From Lepas anatifera (taxonomy: Eukaryota > Arthropoda > Thecostraca > Lepadidae), in assembly GCA_034440635.1 (NCBI GenBank), contig JAOTON010001532.1, positions 174,001 to 238,000 on the forward strand: a stretch of 64,000 nt of DNA, in the 5' to 3' direction. Within the stretch, counting starts at the first letter, position 1. Each line of letters starts with the position of its first letter. The notes below the pieces were generated by a model. The model had not been told where the DNA came from. It was given only the letters and a program-made list of their open reading frames with translations, and did no database searches. Positions 33,839 through 43,169 of the stretch are shown here, piece after piece. A program made the translations under genes and the position numbers.

Positions 33839-36800
33839 CAGTGGCGTAGCCAGGATTCGGCCAAGGAGGGGTCCGACTACCGTCGGGGGCCCAGACCGGG
33901 GGTCCCCTTAGTACCTGGGGCCCATCTCCTATATCTTTTGTATAGTATTTTAACATTCACACGAAGGAAATTTCTTTGTGCCTTTTAAGCATTTATTCTT
34001 ATTTTGTTTATAACTTGATTTTTTCGATCCGATCAAATGTTGGTAAACTAAGGTCACCAAATATTAAGGATGGCCCATACCTTATATGGTATATTTCGGG
34101 AAGCCATATTTCGGGAAGTTCAATGTTGATGCGCGCATGATGTTACACCCGAGTCTACCTCAATTCACTCTGGTAATCAGACATGAAGTTATTGAAGGTC
34201 AGTCGTTTTGAGTAAGGATAAATTATCTTATACGGGAAATGATTAGCAATTATTTCCCGGTGTCGAATCCATGAACTCTTTAATCAGGAAATTTCAAAAG
34301 AAACGGAAAAAACGAAAAATACAAAGGACATGTACTGTGTCCCGAACGTTACATAACCTCTATTCCGTCGATAGATCCTGTTGAGATCCAGTTACTTTCT
34401 TACCTTTGCTATCTTGTAAACGAGCAAATTACCAAGACAAAAGGCGCCTGAGATATCTATCGCCTTGGATCTCTCTGTCATTGTTATTTTCAACCTTTCA
34501 TACCTATTTTTCCTTTGAGGATTATGCTCATCGATTTCTGTCATTACCCTTGTTTGTCTGGTTTCCCACGAAAATATTTGAAGGTTGTTTATTTCAGAAT
34601 ATTTAGGAATGTAGTTATTGGTGTTAAGCTTATGGATTAAAAATTGACTGAAGAGCCAAATTCCCTGTTCGATTTGCTCTTATAGTAAAATTAGTTTAAT
34701 TTCTGCCTTTCCTTCGATAATGGTGCCTGATGGACATGTTTCAATTTGTTTTTTTTAGTACGCAATAGGGGTAGATACATTTTTTCCGAGGCATATGATT
34801 TTGAAATTTCTTATTCGAGCTCTGGGGCCACCTAAGACCAACACTTGGCGGCACTCACAAAGCTAATTTTCGGCCGCTCTCCTGATTAGATCTCAGGGAG
34901 TGTCTGAGACCGATTCACGGCGCCTCTTGATCAAAACTGGGAGCCCCTGAGAATCTCTCGGGGCTCCTGAGATTAGTTATTCGGCAGCACCTCTGAGACT
35001 AATTATTGCCCCCCCCTCCAGATTTACTCTGGAGGGGGGCTGAGACTGACTATCGTGGCCATCCAGATTAGCTCTTGGGGTCCCCTGAGGCTGTCTTTGG
35101 GGTGGGGGGAGGGGACTGGGAATGACTTCCAACAGCCCTCTGAGACTTACTCTAGGGCGTCCCTGAGACAAACACCCGGGGAGGGGGGTGGAATCAACTC
35201 TGAGACTGAGTCTTTGCCGTTCCTGAGACTGACTCTCGGAGGCCCCCTGAAATAGACTTTTGCGAGGTCCTGAGAACCACTCTCTGGGGCCCCTGAGACT
35301 AGCTCAGCCCCCCACCTCCCCTGAGACAGACTCCCGGGGCCCCTGATACCAACTTTTGGGGCCCCTGAGATCAACCCTCTGGGGGCCCCCGAAATCTGCT
35401 TTCGGGGGGCCTTGAGACTGACTCTCAGGGCGGGGGCCTTGAGGCCGACTCGGGACGCCCTGAGAACAAATCTTCAGGGGCCCCTGAGACTGACTCTGGG
35501 AGCCCCGTGATCAGAGAATTCTTTGCAGTGGTTCAGATTGGCCCAAGGGGGGTCTGCGGACGCCTAGGGCCCCCTTGGCTACACCACTGCATCCACACTT
35601 TCGGGGGCCCTCCGAAATCACCATTTGGAGGCCCCTAAAATAATTTCTCCCCCAGACCAATACTCCGGAGCCCTTTGATACTAATGCCCGGGGGGCTTCT
35701 AAGACCAAGCTCGGGGTCCCACTTAGATCAGGCTCAGGGGCACCCTTAGACCCATGCTCGCGCTTTTCTCGGGAGTAACTTGACACCGATGTTCCGGGGC
35801 CCTCAAGATCAATATTTCGAGCCCCCCCGAGACTAATGCTCGTTACTCTGGAGTCCCTCAATGCCGATACTCGGGGGTCCTGAACCCAGGCTTGGGGCCC
35901 CTGAGACCAAACTCTGCGTCCATGAGATCAATGCTCGTGCCTCACTCATGAGTCCCTCGATATCAATAGTCGGGTGCACCCCGAGGGGGCCCTGAACCCC
36001 TGAGACCAAGCTCGGGGGCCCCTGAGACCAAGCTTGAGGGGACCCTGAGACCAAGCTCGGATGCTCCCTGGGACCAAGCTCGAGGGCCCCCTGACACCAA
36101 GCTCGGGAGTTCCCTGAGACCAAGCTCGAGACCCCGTGAGACCAAGATCGAAAGGCCCATGAGACCAAACATCGAAAGGTCCACGAGACCAAGCTCGGTT
36201 GTCCCCTGAGACAAAGTTCGGGGGCCCCTGAGACCAAGCTCAGGGGCCCCCGAGATCAATGTTCAGTATTCCAGAGCCCTCGATACCGATGATCGGGGGC
36301 CCCCTGAGACCAAGCTCGGAAAGCCCGTGAGACCAGGCTCGGGGGCCCCTGAGACTAAGCTCAGGGGCCCCCGAGATCAATGTTCGGTATTCCAGAGCCC
36401 TCGATACCGATGATCGGAGGTCCCCTGAGACCAAGCTCGGGAGCCCCCTGAGACCAAGATCAGGGGTTTCCGAGAACAATGCTGGTGTTTTCCAGTGCAT
36501 ACGGTCAGCCTTATGCATCCGATACTCTCGGATGCCCCCTGAGACCAAGCTTGAGGGCCCCCTGACACTAAGCTCGGGGAGAGGGGGGCCTGAGACCAAT
36601 CTTGGGGGCACCCCTGAGACCAAGCTCGGGGGTCCCCTGAGACTAAGCTCGGGGATCCTGAGACCAAGCTCGGGGGCCCTGAAACCAAGCTCGGGGCCCC
36701 TGAGACCAAAATCGAAAGGCCCGTGAGACCGAGCTCAGGGGAGGGGCCTTGAGACCAAGCTCGGGGCCCTGAGGCCAAGCTCGGGACCCCCTGAGACTGA

Positions 36801-37001
36801 ACCTAAGGATCCCCCAAGATCAATATTCGGTATTCTGGAGCTCTCAATACCGATTATCGGGGGCCTCCTGAGACCAAGCTCGGGATGGCCCCCGAGACCA
36901 AGCTCAGGGGGCCCCGAGATCAATGGTCGTGTTTTTAGTGCATAAGGTCAGCCCAAGGGGGTCCGCGGACCCCAGGGACCCCTCCCCTGGCTACGCCACT
37001 G
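33839..37001 (+). mobile_element. 3.2-kb innermost hAT-type element
   Basis: It begins CAGTGGCGTAGCCAGG and its other end, reverse-complemented, is CAGTGGCGTAGCCAGG, a perfect 16-bp match and a classic hAT terminus. TCAGAACA is duplicated exactly at 33831-33838 and 37002-37009. The flanks rejoin into one array unit (GAGTCTCAGAACATCTCAAG). 33920-34820 is AT-rich with no gene. 34820-36930 is GC-rich minisatellite. Confidence 0.93.
34820..36930 (-). repeat. GC-rich minisatellite, GGGGCCCCTGAGACCAAGCT type
   Basis: About 2.1 kb of degenerate units. The right half is more regular (CCCCTGAGACCAAGCTCGGG, about 20-23 bp). A larger segment with GAGATCAATGTTCRGTATTCC recurs at 36252, 36372 and, weaker, 36819. 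At 35523-35588 a fragment repeats the right end of the enclosing element (CCCAAGGGGGGTCTGCGGAC to CTACACCACTG). Long minus-strand open frames are artefacts of the low stop content. Confidence 0.88.
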
Positions 37002-37009
37002 TCAGAACA

Positions 37010-37600
37010 TCTCAAGGGGCCCATTCAAGCTCAGTGGTCAGTGGCTGTAAAGCCTTATAGGGGGTCCCAGACCATCTCAGGGGCTCTCAGTTCAACACAG
37101 AGGCCAATATTAGCTCTGATGACCAGATAAGCTTAAGGGCCCGGATCATCCAGGGGCCCCTTGTCGGCATATATGGGGTTTCAGAACAGTTCAGGGTTTC
37201 AATTAAAGCTTACAACCCAATTTCAAGGCAGGGCCCTATCACTGTGCAGGGGCCTCAGATAAGTTTAGGGTCTTCTGTGCATCACAGGGAATCCAGATTA
37301 GCACAAGGGGCAATATTAACTGTACGGTCCCAGCTCAGCTCAGGGGCCCCCCAGGTCGGTGGATATAGGGCCTGGCCAACTTACAGGGCCCTGTTCAAGG
37401 TCACGGCTCCTAGCTCAGTTTAGGCATCCTAGAACAGTTCATGCTGCCCAAACCACCTCAGGGGCGCTCAGTTCAGCTCAAGGGGCCCAGATTAGCTCGT
37501 ATGGCATCAGAGACCAGTTCAGGGGCCCCCAGAAGCTCAGGGGACCTTAAAATCGACTCATATGACCTCAACTTAGTTTAGGGGTACAGGTAAGTTTAAC
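37010..37600 (-). repeat. GC-rich minisatellite, right part
   Basis: Continuation of 33255-33830 with units of the CAGCTCAGGGGCCC type. It ends before the right terminus of the 5.6-kb element. Confidence 0.75.
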
Positions 37601-37930
37601 GGAGTTCCGGGGCAAGCTATCGGGCCAATTAGAGTTTCTTGCTTGATATTACAGTTCTTGATATTCTTATCTCCGTTGCGGGGGCCCATCACTGAAAAGT
37701 GGGGGGCCAGTGGCCCCCTGGCCCCCCGGTTCCTACGCCTATGGGTAGCGCAGCTTCTGACTGCGTGACGTTTTTTTTTGCTTTTCGACTGTGGTTTGTC
37801 CCTTCCAAACCGACCGGCTAGATCCGCCACTGAAATTGGCGCCCCTCAGGTTCGGCGCCCCCCCCAGTTCGGCGCCCTCTGAGCCTGGGCCCCCCCTTAA
37901 CAAAATCCTAGATCCGTCACTGCAAACGGT

Positions 37931-38298
37931 TAGACAATGTGAAGTACAAGCCGCTACATTCTACAAAATTTCAGTACACGTGACGGCCGATTTTGCACAC
38001 TCATGTCTTCTATTTTTTTAATCAGTCCATAGGGTTACCGGGAGGCAACAGCACGCCTGTGGCCCCGTGGGACCCACTTGCCCTTAAAGGCCGACTGCAA
38101 CTAGGTAGCCCCCGCACCTGAAATTGGCTGTCACTGGGGGTCCCCTGTCCCTGGCGCTGGCTACCACCAGAAGCCCCTCCCCGTTAGCCTCTATTCCTCA
38201 AACTAACTGACTAGGGGCATTTAGTTTCTTCTACTGGGGAAATTGCCACTAGGCGGCCCCCTGTCGACGGGAACTCTGCTTATAGTTATAACTGTTTT
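37931..38298. repeat. Degenerate GC-rich repeat beyond the large element
   Basis: From about 38040 units such as GGCCGACTGCAACTAGGTAG with CCCCTG recur loosely, continuing at 38515-38700 after the SINE. The period is too variable to define. Confidence 0.45.
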
Positions 38299-38456
38299 GG
38301 TTTAACGACGCACCAACTGCCAGGATTATACAGCGTCGCCAACTCTCACATTGCTTAGGAGGGATCAAATCTACTTAATCAGAGGCTCAGCTGGGACTTG
38401 AACCCGGGACCGGTGGCTTAGTAGACACAGGCCCTATCCACTAAGCCACCCAATGC
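38299..38456 (-). repeat. tRNA-derived SINE with shared 3' core
   Basis: In the minus direction the head has GTGGCTTAGTGGATAGGGCC and the B-box-like GGTTCAAGTCCC. The core is AGAGTTGGCGACGC-like (plus-strand GCGTCGCCAACTCTCA) followed by CCTGGCAGTTGGTGCGTCG. The head differs from that of 39469-39647 although the core is shared. Confidence 0.72.
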
Positions 38457-38458
38457 CC

Positions 38459-38508
38459 TACTTCAGGGATCCTGCTTCAGGGATCCTGCTTCAGGGATCC
38501 TGCTTCTG
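38459..38508 (+). repeat. 14-bp tandem repeat
   Basis: CTTCAGGGATCCTG occurs three times in a row and partly a fourth time. The following 38515-38720 is GC-rich without a gene. Confidence 0.9.
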
Positions 38509-39468
38509 GAGGCCGATCCCCAGCTGGGGCTTATTTCCCTGGGGGGTCCCTGCCACGGAAACCAACTGCAGTTAGAGGGGCCCCTGCCCCATTGGGACCG
38601 ACTGCAGCAGAACCTTCTGACCTTGAGCCATGAATGGGGCCCTGGCCCTAAAATTGACCGAAACCCGAACCGAAAAAGCTGTTGGTGCTCAAGCACCAGG
38701 AGCACCAATGGTATTGACGCCCCCGGTAATACCTAATTGAATTTCCTTCTTGCCAAATTTTAAAGGTTCAGACTTTCAGCACTCTGGCACTTGCGTGTCA
38801 ATCACAGCATGGCGACCAAATTCAAGTCAATTTTGGTCAAAATCCATGTCGATATTAGTGTCCATGACCCATTTTCATCAAAATTGTAGAAAAGCGGCGT
38901 AAAATACGAAAAATATCTCCCTTTTAATTCCACTAAATCTGATACATTCTCTTGTCATCTGGGACCGATGAAACTTCGCCTTCACTGCCGCGTCGCTTCG
39001 GGGAATAATATACCCAGCTACCAGGTGTTCTGACAAACTGAAATGTAGGTAAATTATACGCTTCTGAGGCACATAACCTGGGCGTGCCTGGAGGGAAAAC
39101 ACTGGACGAGCCACATAATAAACTCCTGTGCCGATAAGTTTACATGCTATATCTAGCACAAGCACCCACGCAGTGACGCCAATGCGGTTCGTGTAAACAC
39201 ATAGCTAACCATCGTGGGGCTGGCCCTCGCACTCACTTCAACGAAACACTGGTCAGTCCGTTCCATCATTTCATGAAATAGATGCACAGCCGTGTTCGAT
39301 GCAGCCAAATATATTAGTAGATGTAAAGTTATTCTTATTTGAAATGACAACACATTTGATTTTATATTTTTATCACTTATTATCTTATCATTACTATTAT
39401 TGTTATCTATTATTTTTATTATTTATAATTACCATTAGCCGAAGTGATGGACACCTGAGTCCATTTTA

Positions 39469-39647
39469 ATAATTATTGGGGCTTATCGACGCACCAACTG
39501 CCAGGGTCATATGGCGTCGCCAACTCTTTCCCTGTTGGAAGGGTTTCTCGGGAGCCAGCTTGCTCCTTGTTCAGGGAAGCCGCCGGGCCTTGAACCCGGG
39601 TCGGCTGCGTGGAAGCCAGCTACGCTGACCACTCCACTACCGCGCCC
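39469..39647 (-). repeat. tRNA-derived SINE with 15-bp target duplication
   Basis: This is the reverse-orientation sister of 23500-23685. The plus strand shows GGGGCTTATCGACGCACC, GGCGTCGCCAACTCTTTCCC and GGGCCTTGAACCCGGG (B box complement). CCTGAGTCCATTTTA is duplicated exactly at 39454-39468 and 39648-39662. The exact long duplication suggests a recent insertion. Confidence 0.95.
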
Positions 39648-39662
39648 CCTGAGTCCATTTTA

Positions 39663-42600
39663 CTTGTAACATCTGTCAGCCTGTGTAAAATCTTGCCATT
39701 TAAAACAGAGCCACAGAAAGGTACACAAGGAAACACACTTGACCTGAAATTCTGTATATTTACCGGTTACGAATGGTTGGAAGTGTTAGCAATTACTTTA
39801 GAAATGTGAGTAAGACCATCAAAATAATGGTGTGTTCCCAAAATTTCCCAAATCGGGATAGGTGAGAGCCCAACACCCTCCAGGGGGTGCAAGTGACACC
39901 TATCGCAAACAAAACACCACCGAACTTGTTTATATAAACATTGTGCATTACGGCGCATTAAAGCTAACTCCCCTCGCCTGACCTGATATTGGTCCTTGCC
40001 GGGACTAAGTCGAGACCAACTAGGTCCTTGCTGGGAATTCGCACCAGTTTGTCCTGTGATGGTAGCAGTGCCATATGAACCTCGTAAACACCTCTGAGAC
40101 TGCAGTAACCCTATTGCTGGCAGATTCTGGTCTTAGCCAATCCTATTCCTGTCGGGGCATGAGTTGATATCATTACATCCCCCCTGCTATCTCAAAGTCT
40201 ACCCGTCCGATTTATAAAATTCAGGAGGGATCGATGTGTCTCACGCTTAACTCTATTTTGGAAAAATGACTTTCTAGATTGTGGGCAGGGGCGTGTAAAA
40301 TATAATTTTTCTAGCAGTTTTTTATATTCTCCATAAGGTCTGACCTGGTGATTTGCAAGGAACTGGTGCGTTTTGACAAATAACTGATCGACAGATAATT
40401 GATGGTGCGTTTAGACAGATAACCAATATTTTTCTTGCATAAATTGACAAACGTCTGATACTGCGTGCCATCTTTCACGTTGAAAAAATTGGTATAAAAT
40501 AACAAACATCAGAGGCAGATACAGGAAATCTAAATAGTGAGGCAGGATGCACATTATTAATGCATAAAAGCCAAGTGCATACATATATTCCTTGACTATT
40601 GATACTTTTCATATTGCCCAACCATTATCCGCCATGCCAGGCCAGGGAGATTTTCTGAATGATCTTTTTATCTTAATCTGCCTATATATCATTTTTTATT
40701 TTGGGTCTTGAATGCTTGTCCCATTCATTGCACTTGCCAAATGTCAAAATACACTTGCGCATGCGTGAAACCCCCTTAATTACAACACCTGGGAACGCCA
40801 ATTGCATATTATCATATAATATAGAGTTGGGAGCATGGTATGGCAGCTTTTGCTCATTGTAGATGTACTGTAAGTGGTCCATTCACTCTGCAAGAGTACG
40901 ATTTAATTGCATGTAAAGCTAAATCATTCATATTGACAGAGGTAGTTCCCGAACAACCTCTGTCAAAAGAATTCAGTGAAAATGTCAATAAACTATCACC
41001 TGATATCTCATTCATAAGATTGAAACATTCGAAGTGCTCTGAGTATTGTTACGGATGATTTTGTTGTAAACAAAACGCACCGTACTAGATAATTTTCGGT
41101 TTTCGAATAGATCCCCTTAAATATCGAACCATAGCTCCAATCCTGCAAATTTACCATCTCAACACTCTCTGAGATTCTCCCAATTTAGTTGGGGAAAATT
41201 TCAAAAGTTTCTGAGGCTTATCGCGAACCGTTTCAGAAATAGCCCGGAAAGCATTACGGGTGGGCAGAATCCACCCCTGCGCCTGACAGAAACAGGGTTA
41301 AGCGTACTCACAGTAACTATAGTTGTAACTTTAGGTGTTTACGAGGTTTATATGGCACAGCTAAAATAGCTTTAAAATACATAAATCAGTTAGAACATCA
41401 TATTGATAGTTCACTCATAAAACAAAATCCATCAAACTCAGCTAAACTATGCCAAATTTTGAAAAATTATCTCTCCTTTTCCCGTATACATGCCAATCCA
41501 GGACGAACATCAAAATCCCAAAAATTGACGATATTAGCACTTTAGACCTAATCGCGAATCAGGGGAACATTCTTTCTCAATTTTAGACCTCAAGTAATTT
41601 TTTCTCCTTGTCATCTGCGTGAAACTGCCTAAATGTGTTGGTGAGCTGCATCGTCGTTAGTCATATGCAGTCGGAACTCTCAGAGTTTGCCTCCCGCCCG
41701 CCGGTCATCGCCAGTCCAGGGTCCACCCCCCCAGTTAAAATTTTGCGGCGGCGCTCCTGCTCCCACACCTAATTTTTTTAGGATAACGCAGTACCTTTTT
41801 GAAATTATCAATCTTTGGCATCCAGCAAAGCCTGATTAAACACCGGCATTGGTCATAACATTTTACACTGGGGACGCCGAATAAGTCTAAGAAAACACCC
41901 AGCTTCGGTTTTGGATAGACGACAGTTTTCAATTCTGTTCAGCTTAATATAAAAAGTGTACATCACTGGACCGTAAATTAAAGATTTAACAGCACTCTCA
42001 CGTTTCCATCAATCCAATTAGAAATCTATGTTTGATACCTGTTCAAATTTGTCGTAACGACCAAAACTATCAACACAAAGAGGAGAAGGATCGGCCGCAG
42101 AGCCTGTCGATTTGAAGGCTAAAACATGGAGCGGCGGGAGCTGAGAGCTGGTCTTTCCGCTGCCGAGTGTTTACATGTGCCGAGATATACACTGGGAATC
42201 TCGGGCCGTCTGCAGGGCCTGCCGCTACCATGTACAACGGCTCATGTTGCTACTGTTGCTTTGCATATAAAACTGCACCTCAACAGCCGCTCACCAGTCG
42301 GGACCAGCAGGAGGTGGGGTTTCCACAGAAGTCAACTTGATGTGAGTAGAGTGTGATAGATCAGCTTGCTATTTGAGACACCGGACTTTATTGATGGTTC
42401 TAGGCTGCGAGCCCTGTCCTTGGCGAATGAACTGAAATATGGTTGAGCTAGTTGACAAAGTTCGCGCATGTCATTTATTAGGAGGTCTTAATTCCGTCCG
42501 AGAGCTGCAATGTAACAAAAAAACTTGAAGTTCAGACTTGAAATTCATGTGCTTCAAAAATTACCCCTTCCGGAATTATATCCGCAACAAAATTTTAGAA

Positions 42601-43169
42601 CAATCATAATCGAAACTGAATTTCTGTTTCGAATACCGATCTTTCAGTATGTGGCATACCCCCGATTGGATTCGAACTAAGCCCTGAAATAGATGCCACC
42701 CGTCGCGATGACAAGAGAAGGGCAGAACCTTCTGTTAGTGAAACAACCGTGAGTGCACAAAACCAAGCTGACAACGGTTGTAGAAATAAACTGGATAAAC
42801 TGAAATTCACTTCGGGTTATAGGAGTACCTGGTACCAGAGTGGCAGTTATTCTGGATTTTTTGTAATCTGACGTCTGTTGAGTTTCCTGAGCTCCCTGTT
42901 TTCATGTCAATGTCGCCTACATGTCGATGAAAACATTTTGAGATATTTTTCAGTGGGCATAACTTTGATATACTTAAAGTTTCCAACATTGTGTATATTG
43001 TGTATTGGTAAAAAGCATCAACAGGCATTGCCCAATTACTGATGCAGTCATGTGATTTAAAACAGTAAAGTCAGATAATAAATACATAGGTACAGCAATG
43101 GAAGCATTCCACGAACATCCATAGCGCTCAACATTTGCACAAATGCCTATCCTGAGAAAGTTCCTAAGG
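39663..43169. other. Anonymous sequence
   Basis: 3.5 kb with no recognisable gene, LINE piece or tandem repeat. Open frames are all under 80 codons and without domain signatures. CAGGGGCGTGTAAAATA near 40286 is only weakly like a hAT terminus. Confidence 0.35.

Larger units (their letters stand above)
32154..37743 (+). mobile_element. 5.6-kb nested hAT-type element
   Basis: The left end CAGGGGCGTAGGAAC and the right end, reverse-complemented CATAGGCGTAGGAACC, match over most of 15 bases. The flanking 8 bp, GGTAGCGC, are exact at 32146-32153 and 37744-37751. It lies wholly inside the 24724-37922 element and itself contains a SINE, GC-rich arrays (33255-33830, 37010-37600) and a third hAT-type element. 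32240-32810 is anonymous AT-rich sequence. A terminus of similar type at 33237-33252 has no partner that I could find. Confidence 0.82.
24724..37922 (+). mobile_element. 13.2-kb composite hAT-type element filled with minisatellites
   Basis: The left terminus CAGTGACGGATCCAAGG and the right terminus, reverse-complemented CAGTGACGGATCTAGG, match at 14 of 16 positions. The flanks are the exact 8-bp duplication CAAACGGT (24716-24723 and 37923-37930). This is the signature of a single hAT insertion. Its content is three GC-rich minisatellite fields, a TTAA-type element (29870-30780), a zinc-finger relic (31143-31385) and two nested hAT-type elements (32154-37743, 33839-37001). No hAT transposase is visible. 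Original size cannot be judged; most of the length is probably repeat expansion and later insertion. A chance exact 8-bp match beside matched termini is possible but unlikely. Confidence 0.8.

Noticed and set aside
35523..35588. A 66-bp hAT-type element (CAGTGG to CCACTG)
   Set aside because: Flanks do not match; the sequence is better explained as a copy of the right end of the enclosing element.
35833..36778. Overlapping minus-strand open frames of 98-134 residues (SLVSG-type repeats)
   Set aside because: They are readings of the GC-rich minisatellite inside the innermost hAT-type element; several frames are open at once.
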